64,000 bases of DNA from Ignatzschineria cameli (GCF_003121895.1 NZ_QEWW01000004.1:1-64000); one strand, 5' to 3'; positions 1-9,704 are shown, counted from the first letter of the stretch. Notes: generated by a model from the letters alone, not told the origin. Program-made: numbers and translations.

Positions 1-620
1 GATGATATCGCTAAAGTAGCGATATTTGCCGGCATGCAAATTTTGGAGGGATGCAATGGTCATCTCCGGCAACTCATCAACCTATATTATTTCAAAAAAA
101 TAAGAAAGTTATTGGCGATAGAAGATCGCCAGCTGCCGGCGTGCGATTTATGGAAGTACGCAATAGTGAGGACCGGCAGCGTTCAGCTTTTTCTGTCTCA
201 TTTTTTTATCTCAAACAATGATTCCTAAGAAGGTTCATGGAGCCGCGGGAACCGACCATTTCGTTCTTTTCACCTCTGCATGCCCGCTGTTCGGCACTTT
301 CAGCACCAGGATGATATCGCTAAAGTAACGATATTTGCCGGCATGCAAATTTTGGAGGGATGCAATGGTCATCTCCGGCAACTCATCAACCTATATTATT
401 TCAAAAAAATAAGAAAGTTATTGGCGATAGAAGATCGCCAACTGCCGGCGTGCGATTTATGGAAGTACGCAATAGTGAGGACCGGCAGCCTTCAGCTTTT
501 TCTGTCTCATTTTTTTATCTCAAACAATGATTCCTAAGAAGGCTCATGGAGCCGCGGGAGCCGGCTATTTCGTTCTTTTAGCCGGTGCATGCCCGTAAAT
601 TGGCATCTTTGATGCCGGCA
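1..620 (+). repeat. Repeat cluster A: two tandem copies of a 309-bp composite of palindromic REP-like elements
   Basis: The sequence starting at 1 recurs at 310 with only scattered differences. Each copy holds two GCCGGC-type palindromes on the plus strand (27-71 and 132-180; second copy 336-380 and 441-489) and one GCGGG-type palindrome in the opposite direction (245-287; second copy 554-595). Between them are small hairpins: ATATCGCT paired with AGCGATAT at 3-23, and TGGCGAT paired with ATCGCCA near 117-135. Short open frames inside the cluster simply follow the repeat and are not credible genes. The left edge is cut by the window start. The right edge lies just before the mdh terminator. 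The elements look like the REP/BIME class, but no known family was recognised. Confidence 0.85.
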
Positions 621-652
621 CTAAAACTACATATTACCTACGAAAATATCCA

Positions 653-691
653 TAAAAAAAGCTAATGTGATCTGATCGATCATCATTAGCT
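653..691 (-). terminator. Rho-independent terminator of mdh
   Basis: GCTAATG at 661-667 pairs with CATTAGC at 684-690, with a further inner TGATC/GATCA pairing. Read on the minus strand, the hairpin is followed by a run of T (seven A on the plus strand at 654-660). It lies about 55 bases past the mdh stop codon. Confidence 0.8.
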
Positions 692-744
692 TATTTAATA
701 CTTGATATTTTAGGACGCCGCTATTAGCAACGTATCAACATTGA

Positions 745-1725
745 TTAACCTAAAAGTGATTTAACTGCTTCTGCTTCTTCACGAAGTTCTTTCTCAGTTG
801 CATCCATCTTCTCACGTGAGTAGTCAGAGATCTCAAGACCTTGAACGATCTCAAAATCACCATCTTTACAGATACATGGATATGAGTAGATGATTCCTTC
901 TTCGATACCATATGAGCCATCAGCAGGTACTGCCATAGAGACCCAATCGCCCTCTTTCGTACCTAATGCCCATGAACGCATATGATCGATTGCAGATGAT
1001 GCTGCAGATGCCGCTGAAGATGCGCCACGTGCTTTGATAATCGCTGCACCACGTTGTTGAACTTGTGGAATATACTCGTTTTCATACCAATCACGCTCAA
1101 TTAACTCAAGCGCTGGCTTACCATTAACAGTTGTAAAGGTAAGATCAGGATATTGTGTTGAAGAGTGGTTGCCCCAGATTGTCATCTTTTTGATGTCATT
1201 GATGTGTGAACCTGTCTTCTCTGCAAGAAGGCTTAAACCACGGTTATGGTCTAAACGTGTCATTGCATGGAAATGACGTGGGTTAAGATCTGGTGCATTC
1301 TTCATTGCGATCAATGCGTTTGTATTTGCTGGGTTACCAACAACTAATACTTTAACATCACGGCTTGCGTGATCATTAAGCGCTTTACCTTGTGGACCAA
1401 AGATCGCACCGTTTGCTTCAAGAAGATCTTTACGCTCCATACCTGGACCACGTGGACGCGCACCAACGAGCATCGCATAGTCAGTATCTTTAAATGCAAC
1501 GTTAAGATCATCTGTTGCGATGATATCTTGCACTAATGGGAACGCACAGTCATTGAGCTCCATCACAACACCTTTAAGCGCTTCTAACGCTGGGGTGATC
1601 TCTAGAAGCTGAAGGATAACAGGTTGATCTGGACCTAACATATCGCCTGCTGCGATACGGAATGCCATTGCATAACCGATATTACCTGCTGCACCTGTGA
1701 TGGTTACTCTTACTGGTTTTTTCAT
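745..1725 (-). CDS. mdh: Malate dehydrogenase
   Basis: Interconverts malate and oxaloacetate with NAD in the TCA cycle (cytoplasm). The 326-residue protein has an N-terminal Rossmann motif [10 protein letters not shown] at 10-19, the substrate loop [13 protein letters not shown] near 90-102, the TRLDHNR segment at 156-162 and the catalytic histidine in [11 protein letters not shown] (His187). Length and motifs fit the cytosolic-type MDH common in proteobacteria rather than the shorter E. coli type. ATG is preceded by GAGGAG at good spacing. It is monocistronic, with its own terminator at 653-691 and a possible promoter near 1900. It sits where murD/ftsW would normally follow mraY. Confidence 0.97.
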   Translation of the reverse strand: MKKPVRVTITGAAGNIGYAMAFRIAAGDMLGPDQPVILQLLEITPALEALKGVVMELNDCAFPLVQDIIATDDLNVAFKDTDYAMLVGARPRGPGMERKDLLEANGAIFGPQGKALNDHASRDVKVLVVGNPANTNALIAMKNAPDLNPRHFHAMTRLDHNRGLSLLAEKTGSHINDIKKMTIWGNHSSTQYPDLTFTTVNGKPALELIERDWYENEYIPQVQQRGAAIIKARGASSAASAASSAIDHMRSWALGTKEGDWVSMAVPADGSYGIEEGIIYSYPCICKDGDFEIVQGLEISDYSREKMDATEKELREEAEAVKSLLG

Positions 1726-1897
1726 ATTTGCTTCTCCTCATAAATAGAATGCACTGTCATTAAAATCTTGTTAAAACAGATCTTGCTAAAATTGCTTAAC
1801 AAGCGATCGTGCGCGAGTTCAAATCATTTTTCATATCTCTTCTCGACAATTGCACCATCTGTTGTTTCTGTTTTGTAGTGAATATGTAATTTTTTCT

Positions 1898-1925
1898 ATT
1901 ATACGCCATTCAATGGGAATGTCTT
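1898..1925 (-). promoter_or_regulatory. Candidate promoter for mdh
   Basis: On the minus strand a perfect TATAAT (plus positions 1898-1903) has AAGACA 16 bases upstream, four of six matches to TTGACA. It would give an untranslated leader of about 165 bases before mdh. This rests on consensus match only. Confidence 0.4.
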
Positions 1926-1998
1926 CTCTATTGTCCCCACTTTTATAAAAGTTTCCGCCCGACGCTCATCTTAAGCCGGCGATAACACCTTTGATCGA

Positions 1999-3081
1999 TT
2001 AACGAAGTTTAATTGAGGCAAGCCCTACTAAAACTAAGATAAAGGTGAAGATCCAGAAACGGACAATAACGCGTGGCTCCGGCCACCCTTTTAACTCAAA
2101 GTGGTGATGAATCGGCGCCATTCTAAAGAGTCGCTTTTTACGCAACTTAAAGGAGGCAACCTGTAGGATCACAGAGAGTGTCTCCATCACAAAGAGCCCA
2201 CTCATAATAAAGAAAACTAACTCTTGGCGCACAATTACAGCAATCACCCCTAATACGCCCCCTAAAGAGAGCGCACCAACATCCCCCATAAAGACCTGTG
2301 CAGGATAGGTGTTAAACCATAAGAAGCCTAATCCCGCGCCAACAATAGCGGCACAGATAATTAGCATCTCCCCTGCTCCTTCCACATAAGGAAGTGAGAG
2401 ATAATCAGCAAAGACCATATTACCGGCAATATAAGCAAAGATCGCCAATGCCCCGCCGACCATAATAGTAGGCATAATCGCTAAGCCATCTAAACCATCG
2501 GTCATATTGACTGCATTACTCGCACCGACAATAACAAGATAGGTAAAAGGGATAAAGAGAATCCCTAAGGGGATCGCTAAATCTTTAAAGTAGGGGATTA
2601 AAAGATCGGTATCTGAAGGTACTTCTGCCGTAAAGTAGAGCGCACATGAGGCGAGTAACCCTGCGGCACTGAGATAGAGATACTTCTCTTTTGCCCGTAA
2701 TCCTAAGGATTGCTTCTTCACCACCTTGCGATAATCATCAAGAAATCCCACAGCGCCAAAGCTTAGGAGAACAAAGAGCACTACCCAAACATCAAAGTTA
2801 GAGAGATCGGCCCATAAGAGAGTGGAGATAAAGATCCCAAAGATAATGAGAACGCCCCCCATGGTTGGCGTTCCCTGCTTAGAGAGATGACTTTCCGGCC
2901 CATCATTTCTAACAAATTGACCAATCTGCTGCTTCTGCAGATAGCGGATAAAGCTTGGACCAAAGCCAATACTCAAGACTAGCGCTGTTAAGGCCGACAT
3001 AATTCCGCGCATCGTAATGTATTGAAAGACGCGGAGCGGCGACCAATATTCCGCTAGAAAAGAGAGAAGCGCATACAACAT
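1999..3081 (-). CDS. mraY: Phospho-N-acetylmuramoyl-pentapeptide transferase (lipid I synthase)
   Basis: Transfers phospho-MurNAc-pentapeptide from UDP to undecaprenyl phosphate, making lipid I at the inner membrane. The 360-residue polytopic protein carries the family motifs: DDYRK near 115-119, the [12 protein letters not shown] loop near 188-199, and the HHHFE segment near the C terminus. ATG is preceded by AAAGGA. It follows murF after a 197-bp spacer with short repeats. It is the last cell-wall gene of this piece of the dcw cluster: no murD, ftsW or murG follows, and mdh comes next. Confidence 0.97.
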   Translation of the reverse strand: MLYALLSFLAEYWSPLRVFQYITMRGIMSALTALVLSIGFGPSFIRYLQKQQIGQFVRNDGPESHLSKQGTPTMGGVLIIFGIFISTLLWADLSNFDVWVVLFVLLSFGAVGFLDDYRKVVKKQSLGLRAKEKYLYLSAAGLLASCALYFTAEVPSDTDLLIPYFKDLAIPLGILFIPFTYLVIVGASNAVNMTDGLDGLAIMPTIMVGGALAIFAYIAGNMVFADYLSLPYVEGAGEMLIICAAIVGAGLGFLWFNTYPAQVFMGDVGALSLGGVLGVIAVIVRQELVFFIMSGLFVMETLSVILQVASFKLRKKRLFRMAPIHHHFELKGWPEPRVIVRFWIFTFILVLVGLASIKLR

Positions 3082-3109
3082 AGTGGAGAATCCTTTAAAC
3101 GAATAATGC

Positions 3110-3166
3110 TAATGAGTAATGTGTAATGTGTAATGTGTAATTTAATGAGTAATAACTTAGTAATGG
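3110..3166. repeat. Short tandem repeat in the mraY-murF spacer
   Basis: Three perfect copies of the 7-mer GTGTAAT occupy 3121-3141, flanked by near-copies built on TAATGAGTAAT. The surrounding 197-bp spacer shows no ORF or clear terminator. Confidence 0.7.
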
Positions 3167-3278
3167 TTTAATAAGAGTTTGGTAATGATTTTTAATCATC
3201 ATCGAGCCATAATCTAGTGATCAACTGATCGAGTCATGACTCGGCAATCAATTAAGGAATTAAAGGGCTGAGGGAGGC

Positions 3279-4640
3279 TTATTCATCATCCCGATACTCT
3301 CGCTCCCGCAATAGTGCCTCATAGAAATATTGCATATTCATGCTATTAGAGCCTTTAAGGAGAATCGTTAAGAGTGTTGAATCATCATAGCCATCAATCG
3401 CCGCCCTCAATTCCTCAAGCAGTGATTGATGATCCTCAAAACTGATGGCACCGGCACCAAATCCGGTAACGCTAGCTTTTGTCAATTCACCTAACGCAAA
3501 CAGCTTAGAGAAACCGGCCTCTTTCGCATAGAGACCACACTCTTGATGAATGGCGATCTCCTCTTTGCCAAGCTCCCGCATATCCCCTAAAACTAACCAG
3601 CGAACGCCGGCATTACAGGCATCAATTCCTGCTTTTAAGGAGTTAGGATTTGCATTGTAGGCATCGTTGACTAGTTGCACATTCTCTTTGAGCTTCACAA
3701 CTTGTAATCGCCCTTGAACAGCTTCTAAGCGCTCAAGCCCTTTCTGAATCGTGGTGATCGACTCGCCGGCGGCAACTGCAGCGGCAGAGGCGGCTAAGGC
3801 ATTGAGAATATTGTGGCGCCCTAACAATTTTAATTCGATCTTGCGTCGCTCTTTTAAGGGTTTTAGCTCTAACTCAAAAGATCGTCCTTCAATCTGATGC
3901 GCCATCACATCGGAGGCAGATTTAATCCCGAAGGTCAGGTGTTTAAAGTCGGCAACATCTTTAAGCCACTTCTTCGCAAAGGCATCATCGGCATTGATAA
4001 TGGCTGTTCCCGTTTTTGCCAATCCTAAAAAGATCTCCGCTTTTGCCTCAGCGACCCCTTCAAGAGAACCAAATCCCTCTAGATGGCAGGCGCCGGCATT
4101 ATTGAGAATAGCGATATCGGGTTGAACAATTTTGGTTAAATACTCAATTTCATGAGGATGATTCGCCCCCATCTCAATTACCGCATGGGTATGATGCTTA
4201 TTGAGTCGTAAGAGCATCAAAGGGCAACCGACATGATTGTTGTAGTTGCTCTCTGTGGCTAAAACTTCATGTTCTTGTGAGAGAATGGAGGTGATCATCT
4301 CCTTTAAGGTAGTTTTACCATTCGATCCAGTCAGTGCGATCATGGTTCCTTTCCACTCTTTACGCCACGCTTTCGCAATTTTACCTAGCGCTTTTTGGCT
4401 ATCTTTAACCACAATCTGTGCAATTTGAGCCGAAGGAACAAAGCGCTCAACAACGGCGCCGATCGCCCCTTTGAGCTCAGCACTCTCAAGATAATCGTGC
4501 GCATCGAAGCGATCCCCTTTCCATGCAAAAAAGAGCTCGCCCGGCTTTAGTTTACGCGTATCACTTGCGCCACCAAAGAAGTAGGCATCTTGCCCAATCA
4601 GCTCACCATTCATAATTTTGGCCGCATCTGATAGCTTCAT
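3279..4640 (-). CDS. murF: UDP-MurNAc-tripeptide--D-alanyl-D-alanine ligase
   Basis: Adds D-Ala-D-Ala to UDP-MurNAc-tripeptide, completing the pentapeptide precursor in the cytoplasm with ATP. The 453-residue protein has the Mur-ligase P-loop TGSNGKT at 104-110, the EMGANHPHEI segment of the central domain, and the NDAYNANP motif of MurF. Its start lies one base past the murE stop and its SD (GAGGAG) lies in the last codons of murE, so the two genes are likely translationally coupled. Confidence 0.97.
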   Translation of the reverse strand: MKLSDAAKIMNGELIGQDAYFFGGASDTRKLKPGELFFAWKGDRFDAHDYLESAELKGAIGAVVERFVPSAQIAQIVVKDSQKALGKIAKAWRKEWKGTMIALTGSNGKTTLKEMITSILSQEHEVLATESNYNNHVGCPLMLLRLNKHHTHAVIEMGANHPHEIEYLTKIVQPDIAILNNAGACHLEGFGSLEGVAEAKAEIFLGLAKTGTAIINADDAFAKKWLKDVADFKHLTFGIKSASDVMAHQIEGRSFELELKPLKERRKIELKLLGRHNILNALAASAAAVAAGESITTIQKGLERLEAVQGRLQVVKLKENVQLVNDAYNANPNSLKAGIDACNAGVRWLVLGDMRELGKEEIAIHQECGLYAKEAGFSKLFALGELTKASVTGFGAGAISFEDHQSLLEELRAAIDGYDDSTLLTILLKGSNSMNMQYFYEALLREREYRDDE

Positions 4641-4641
4641 A

Positions 4642-6162
4642 CTATAACTCCTCGTTATTCTTCTCTACTTCAGCAAAGTCGGAGAAATAGATCTCTCTAT
4701 CTCCTAAAATTTGGTAATCTTCATGCCCTTTTCCGGCAATCAGGATAATATCGCCCGGCGCACTGGTGCGAATTGCCATCGCAATGGCTGCTGCACGATC
4801 AGCTTCAATAGTAATATGGGTGCCTTCAGGATCTTTTAATCCCGCTTTGATCTCCTCAATAATCGCCATCGGCTCTTCAAATCGAGGATTATCGCTTGTG
4901 ATAATCACCTTATCGGCATGCGCTTCTGCAATCTCCGCCATCAATGGACGCTTCCCTTTATCACGATTGCCACCACAGCCAAAGAGTACGGTAAGCGCGC
5001 CTTCATCGAGATGATCTCTTAAAGAGAGAAGCGCCTGCTTTAACGCATTAGGCTTATGAGCATAATCGACCACCGCTACCGCTCCATTTTTAAGATGGAG
5101 CATCTCCATGCGCCCTTTAACATGGGGAATATGGGAGATAATCTCCACAATCCACTCGATGCGTAGGCGGAATGAGAGTAAAACAGCGATCGCTGCTGCT
5201 AAGTTATAGGCATTAAATGCGCCATAGAGCGGACTTTTAATCGGGTAAGCCGCGCCCTCAAAGTTGAGCGTAAAGCGCAGCCCTTCCGCATGAAGCTCTA
5301 GATTCTCAATATGGAGGTAGCGAGGATCATCAACAGGTTTCGTCCCAAAAGGGAAGAGTCGCACCTCAGGACGTTCCTGCTTTAAGCGCTGATAGAGTGT
5401 CGCTCCAAAGGGATCATCGAGATTGATAACACTATTTTTTTGAGGATACTCTAAAAAGAGGCGAGCCTTTGCAGCACCATAAGCCTCTAATGTGCCGTGA
5501 TAATCGAGGTGATCACGATTGAGATTGGTAAAGACAGTGGTCTCAAAAGTTAATCCCTCTACCCGCTTCTGATCGAGCGCATGTGAGGTAACCTCAAGCG
5601 CGATCGGCAAGCGACCATCGATCAAGACACGAACATTATCATTCTGATCGATCTCTGCGAGAGATTGATAGAGCGCTAAAAGGTCGGGCGTTGTATGGGT
5701 ATTCTCCTTTAAATTATGGAGAAAGCCGATGCCATTTGTTCCGATTAAACCACAATCGATATTGAGTGCTTCAAACGCTTTCACAATAAATTGGGTCACT
5801 GATGTTTTTCCCTCAGTGCCGGTCACACCGATTAGTGCAAGCCGTGCTTGTAACTCTTCGTAGTAGCGAAAGGTGAGAAGACGCATCAATTGATCGACCG
5901 ATGCCACTTTAAAGGCGGGAATCGTTGTGGGATGAGGGATCGTTCCGTGAGGATCTTCATAAAAAATCGCAGCAACACCGATCGTTTCAAGTGCCGGGAG
6001 ATAATCGAGGCCGTGACTGCTCTCCCCCTGCTTTGCAAAAAAGAGATCACCCTCTGCGGCATAACGGCTATCCGATGCCAAACCAGCAATCTCAAGGATT
6101 AAGAACTCGGCAGGAATATCACCGATGATGTTGGTTCCTTCTAAAAGTGTTGCTAATTTCAT
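4642..6162 (-). CDS. murE: UDP-MurNAc-L-Ala-D-Glu--meso-diaminopimelate ligase
   Basis: Adds the third residue of the stem peptide. The 506-residue protein has the P-loop GVTGTEGKT at 112-120, the TNLNRDHLDYH segment and, in the C-terminal domain, the DNPRFEEP motif. The DNPR motif is characteristic of enzymes that select meso-diaminopimelate over lysine. ATG is preceded by GAGGAG at six bases. It is cotranscribed with ftsI upstream (88-bp gap) and murF downstream (one-base gap). Confidence 0.97.
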   Translation of the reverse strand: MKLATLLEGTNIIGDIPAEFLILEIAGLASDSRYAAEGDLFFAKQGESSHGLDYLPALETIGVAAIFYEDPHGTIPHPTTIPAFKVASVDQLMRLLTFRYYEELQARLALIGVTGTEGKTSVTQFIVKAFEALNIDCGLIGTNGIGFLHNLKENTHTTPDLLALYQSLAEIDQNDNVRVLIDGRLPIALEVTSHALDQKRVEGLTFETTVFTNLNRDHLDYHGTLEAYGAAKARLFLEYPQKNSVINLDDPFGATLYQRLKQERPEVRLFPFGTKPVDDPRYLHIENLELHAEGLRFTLNFEGAAYPIKSPLYGAFNAYNLAAAIAVLLSFRLRIEWIVEIISHIPHVKGRMEMLHLKNGAVAVVDYAHKPNALKQALLSLRDHLDEGALTVLFGCGGNRDKGKRPLMAEIAEAHADKVIITSDNPRFEEPMAIIEEIKAGLKDPEGTHITIEADRAAAIAMAIRTSAPGDIILIAGKGHEDYQILGDREIYFSDFAEVEKNNEEL

Positions 6163-6250
6163 CCATCACTCCTCTGCTTAAAATTCACTGCTACTTCACT
6201 ACTACTTCACTATTATGCAACTACTAAGATCGCTCTTTTCGCCCCTCGCC

Positions 6251-7975
6251 CTACTTCGCAATGAGCTTAATATTGGGCTCATCGAGCAATGCATCGGGCT
6301 TGGTTCCCATAATTCTTAAGGTGCTGCGCATCACATCACTAAAGATGGGCGCCACTACTAAACCACCGTAATAACCATCTTTTCGAGGCTCATCAATCAT
6401 CACTGCCACAACATATTGAGGATCGGAGATCGGTGCGACACCCACAAAGAAGCTACGATGGTGCGTACTACTATATTTACCATTGACGATTTTACGAATC
6501 GTTCCCGATTTTCCACCTACTCTAAAGTTAGGTACACGCGCACGCCAACCGCCGGCTCCTTTCGATTTATCTGTTGCGGCTTCCAACATTAAGAGAACCT
6601 CGCCTGTAACGCGAGGGCTAAAGACCTCAACCGTTTCAGGATAGTAATCATTCTTCACAATACGAAGGGGTCGATATTGCCCCTCATTACCGAAGACGGT
6701 ATACATCTGCGCTAATTTTAAGGTATTGACACTGATGCCATAACCATATGCTTTTGTGGCATATTCAAAGGGATCGACTTGCCAACGACGAAGGGGACCG
6801 AGTCGCCCCGCCTCTTCACCGGTTAAGCGTAATTGGCTCTTCTGGCCGATCCCGATTTTGTCATAGATATTGTAGAGAATAGAGGGTTCTAAGGTCTCTG
6901 CAATCCGCACAACACCGATATTACTCGACTTCATCAAAACAGTAGTAACATCCATCGTGTCAGAGGAGGAGACGTCACGAATCACATTTTTCCCGATTCG
7001 ATAACCCCCACGTCCCGTCTTTACAATTGAGTTTGGACGCCACTTTCCTGATTCTAATCCTGCAGCAACAACAAAGGGTTTAATTGTTGAGCCAGGTTCA
7101 AAGATATCGGTAATAACACGATTTTTCAGAAGTTCAGCACGGCGCTCATCTAGACGATTTGGATTTCCCGCAGGTTGATTCACCATCGCGAGGATATCGC
7201 CTGTTCGCATATCGGCAACAATGACCGCACCGGCAACCGCTTCATGCTTAATCATTCCTGTTTTCAAGGCGCGATAGGCAGAGATCTGAATACGGCGATC
7301 GATGGTTAATGTTAGATCTTTACTCTCACGGAAATTATCCATATCGATAATCTCTTCCCGCTCAATCACTCGACCTTTCGCATCTTTTAAGATTCGTGTC
7401 GTCGTATCATCCCCTTTCAGCCAATCTTGATAGGAGAGCTCTAAGCCTTCGATCCCATCATCATCAATATTGGTAAACCCTAAAAGGTGAGAGGTGATCT
7501 CCGCATCGGGATAGTAGCGTTTATACTCCACCTGATCGTAGACCCCGGGGATTTTAAGATCCATTAAGACTTGTGCTTCATGGGGAGGAAGTTGACGCTT
7601 TAGCCAGTAGAATCGTGACTTTTGACGTGAGAGGATGAGCTGTTTAATCTCCTCTTCGGAGCGCCCTAAAAAGTAGGCCAGCTTAGGAATTTCATGGAGG
7701 TTTTGACTTAAGATACTCGGATCGATCCAGATGGAGCGAACCTCAGTTGAGAGCGCAATCGGCTCTCCATTTCGATCATAGATGGTGCCACGAACAGCGG
7801 GATTCTTTACATGGCGAACAAAACGATTATCCCCCTGCTCGAGGAGAAAATCGGTCATATAGTATTGGAGGTAGAGGGCTCTAGCAACAACGGCAAACGC
7901 TATCAGCGTGAAAATCCCTAAAACTAATATTTTCCGCCAATTACGCTTCCCTAGCGATTTCAATGCGCGCTTCAT
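6251..7975 (-). CDS. ftsI: Septal peptidoglycan transpeptidase, penicillin-binding protein 3
   Basis: Cross-links septal peptidoglycan in the periplasm with FtsW. The 574-residue protein has a cytoplasmic basic stretch, one membrane segment (about 15-36), the PBP dimerisation domain with RGTIYDRNG near 62-70, then the transpeptidase motifs: GSTIKP with active Ser296, SSN at 350-352 and KSGT near 490. The upstream SD is weak (GAGAAACGA). It lies about 400 bases downstream of ftsL, with a terminator between them, so it probably has its own promoter. That is unusual for the dcw cluster. Confidence 0.96.
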   Translation of the reverse strand: MKRALKSLGKRNWRKILVLGIFTLIAFAVVARALYLQYYMTDFLLEQGDNRFVRHVKNPAVRGTIYDRNGEPIALSTEVRSIWIDPSILSQNLHEIPKLAYFLGRSEEEIKQLILSRQKSRFYWLKRQLPPHEAQVLMDLKIPGVYDQVEYKRYYPDAEITSHLLGFTNIDDDGIEGLELSYQDWLKGDDTTTRILKDAKGRVIEREEIIDMDNFRESKDLTLTIDRRIQISAYRALKTGMIKHEAVAGAVIVADMRTGDILAMVNQPAGNPNRLDERRAELLKNRVITDIFEPGSTIKPFVVAAGLESGKWRPNSIVKTGRGGYRIGKNVIRDVSSSDTMDVTTVLMKSSNIGVVRIAETLEPSILYNIYDKIGIGQKSQLRLTGEEAGRLGPLRRWQVDPFEYATKAYGYGISVNTLKLAQMYTVFGNEGQYRPLRIVKNDYYPETVEVFSPRVTGEVLLMLEAATDKSKGAGGWRARVPNFRVGGKSGTIRKIVNGKYSSTHHRSFFVGVAPISDPQYVVAVMIDEPRKDGYYGGLVVAPIFSDVMRSTLRIMGTKPDALLDEPNIKLIAK

Positions 7976-8373
7976 TCGTTTCTCTTACTCGCTTTTATGC
8001 ACTATTTTAATTTTAGTTTTAACTATCAGTATTGATTCTAAGTATTGATTTGAGATTTCAAGTTTTAATTCGAGATTTCGATGCTCATCGAAACTACTAT
8101 TTTCAGACTCATTTGCATCTCTTTCGAAATCTTTTTAACGCTTCAACACTTTTAAATCTTCTAGACCTTCTAGGTCTTCTAAGATTTTCTAAGATCTTCT
8201 AAATCTTAATAAATCTTTTAGCTCTCATTTTAAAATGAGTCTTAATATGGGCTTGAATATAAAAATCATGGAATAATAAAAGCCATGAAAATCATAAAAA
8301 TGACACAATAATAAAAAAGAAAATAGGAAGACCGGCACCTAAAGCACCGGTAACTTCCTTCATTTTATTGCTC
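7976..8373. other. ftsL-ftsI spacer, AT-rich with short degenerate repeats
   Basis: No ORF with a credible start was seen. The stretch 8150-8225 is built from repeats of TCTTCTA/TCTAAGAT type and contains the small hairpin AGACCT-TCT-AGGTCT. The stretch 8030-8100 repeats GATTTCAAGTTTTAAT-like words. The ftsL terminator lies at its right end (8309-8358). A promoter for ftsI is expected here but none was identified clearly. Confidence 0.6.
8309..8358 (-). terminator. Rho-independent terminator after ftsL
   Basis: GGAAG (8326-8330) plus ACCGG (8331-8335) pair with CCGGT (8347-8351) and CTTCC (8354-8358) across a two-base bulge. On the minus strand the hairpin is followed by ATTTTCTTTTTTAT. It would separate rsmH-ftsL transcription from ftsI. 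Confidence 0.7.
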
Positions 8374-8691
8374 TTACTGTGCATTAACCTTAGGATCAAG
8401 GCCAACATATTTCACATCAGTATTGGTCTCAATAACATAGACAATAGCACTCTCATCAGGGACGACCATCTTCAATTGCTCTCTTGTTTCACTATCGAGA
8501 AGCGCCTCTGTAATCAACATGCTCTCTTCTAACTGCAAGCGACCATACTCTTCACGCAGAGCGATATTTTCACGTTCGATCTTATCGATCTCATTCCACA
8601 GCTTATAGCTCTGTTGGATTGTCACTGAACGATGAATCCCCAATGCAACAATTCCAAACATTACTGCAATAATTAACTTATCTACTCTCAT
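8374..8691 (-). CDS. ftsL: Cell division protein FtsL
   Basis: Small bitopic divisome protein that works with FtsB and FtsQ. The 105-residue product has one N-terminal membrane segment (about 5-22, LIIAVMFGIVALGIH) followed by a predicted periplasmic coiled coil (about 24-60). Its ATG overlaps the rsmH stop codon (ATGA overlap at 8688-8691), so it is translationally coupled to rsmH. Identification rests on size, topology and position directly after rsmH, because FtsL sequences are poorly conserved. Confidence 0.9.
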   Translation of the reverse strand: MRVDKLIIAVMFGIVALGIHRSVTIQQSYKLWNEIDKIERENIALREEYGRLQLEESMLITEALLDSETREQLKMVVPDESAIVYVIETNTDVKYVGLDPKVNAQ

Positions 8692-9623
8692 AGAACCCTC
8701 TCCGCAACCCGTAGGATTGCACTTCTAGAACGCACATTTGCCCGGCACTCTTCATCGCTTGCTTTAATTGGTTTCCCAATCACTTTTAGCGCCGGTTTAC
8801 CTGTACTTATTAAGATTGGAAGATCTGGGTAGAGATCCTTCACTCTCGATTGATCCCGCATAAAGTGTTTTACAATTCGATCCTCAAGGGAGTGGAAGCT
8901 AATCACCGCTAATCTCCCCTCATGACCTAATATCTCCACTGACTGGGCTAATGCAGCTTCTAACTGCTCAAGCTCACCGTTAACAGCAATACGGATTGCT
9001 TGAAAAACTCGCGTTGCCGGATGAATCCGCCCCTCTTTAAAGGGCATCGCATCACTGACAATATTAGCGAGCTGTAATGTTGTTGTGATGGGCGTCTCTG
9101 CTCGCTCTCGCTCAATTGCGCGGGCGATTCGATGAGAGAAACGCTCTTCACCATACTTTTTAAAAACTTCGGTCATCTCTTCGACGCTGCTCTCTGCGAC
9201 CCAAACTTCAGCGCTCAATGGCGACGCTTGGTCCATGCGCATATCTAACGGGCCCTCTTTCATAAAGCTAAAACCTCGTTCAGCTTCATCAAGTTGTGGC
9301 GAAGAGACACCAATATCCATTAAGATGCCATCGACCGCTGAGATCCCGATCGATCTTATCAAGGCTGCAATGCTCCCCATCTCGCCTCGCAAGAAGCGGA
9401 AATTTTCATATTGCGAGAAATGCTCTTTCGCATAGGCTTCTGCCGTTAAATCGCGATCGATACCGATTAACAACCCTTCATGACTCAGATATTTTAAGAT
9501 CTCACGAGAATGTCCGCCGCGCCCAAAAGTAGCGTCAACGTAGATTCCATTGGGCTTAATATTGAGTGCAGTGATCGACTCTTCTAAAAGAACCGAAATG
9601 TGTTTATCTGTTGGGCTGCTCAC
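8688..9623 (-). CDS. rsmH: 16S rRNA (cytosine1402-N4)-methyltransferase
   Basis: SAM-dependent methylation of C1402 in 16S rRNA; the former mraW gene, first gene of the dcw cluster here. The product contains HISVLLEES at the N terminus, DATFGRGGHS (SAM site), GILMDIGVSSPQLD and the C-terminal SFHSLEDRIVKHF. I chose the GTG start at 9623 (311 residues) because AAGGA lies five bases upstream. A frame that starts further upstream at 9704 runs through the 10-bp repeat array and has no SD. mraZ, the usual upstream neighbour, is absent. Confidence 0.95.
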   Translation of the reverse strand: MSSPTDKHISVLLEESITALNIKPNGIYVDATFGRGGHSREILKYLSHEGLLIGIDRDLTAEAYAKEHFSQYENFRFLRGEMGSIAALIRSIGISAVDGILMDIGVSSPQLDEAERGFSFMKEGPLDMRMDQASPLSAEVWVAESSVEEMTEVFKKYGEERFSHRIARAIERERAETPITTTLQLANIVSDAMPFKEGRIHPATRVFQAIRIAVNGELEQLEAALAQSVEILGHEGRLAVISFHSLEDRIVKHFMRDQSRVKDLYPDLPILISTGKPALKVIGKPIKASDEECRANVRSRSAILRVAERVL

Positions 9624-9660
9624 GATGATCCTTATATCTCTATTATTAGAGCAAATATTA

Positions 9661-9704
9661 CACTTTCTATAAAATATTTTCCACTTTTCGCCACTTTTCT
9701 CCAC
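9661..9704 (-). promoter_or_regulatory. MraZ-box-like direct repeat array upstream of rsmH
   Basis: On the minus strand GTGG occurs at exact 10-base intervals (plus positions 9701-9704, 9691-9694, 9681-9684), each preceded by A-rich sequence, and AAAGTG lies at 9661-9666, again in 10-base phase with one step skipped. Ten-base-spaced TGGGN or AAAGTGK repeats are the known MraZ binding arrangement in E. coli and in mycoplasmas. The match is by pattern, and the promoter elements themselves are unclear. Confidence 0.55.

Noticed and set aside
34-537. Two similar short proteins (34-228, 280-537)
   Set aside because: They are translations of the tandem 309-bp repeat, with no ribosome site and no independent support.
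7976-8373. Missing gene between ftsL and ftsI
   Set aside because: No frame with protein-like composition or a start site; the sequence is short repeats plus a terminator.
9624-9704. 27-residue N-terminal extension of rsmH
   Set aside because: It would translate the 10-bp operator-like array; the GTG at 9623 has a good ribosome site at the right distance.
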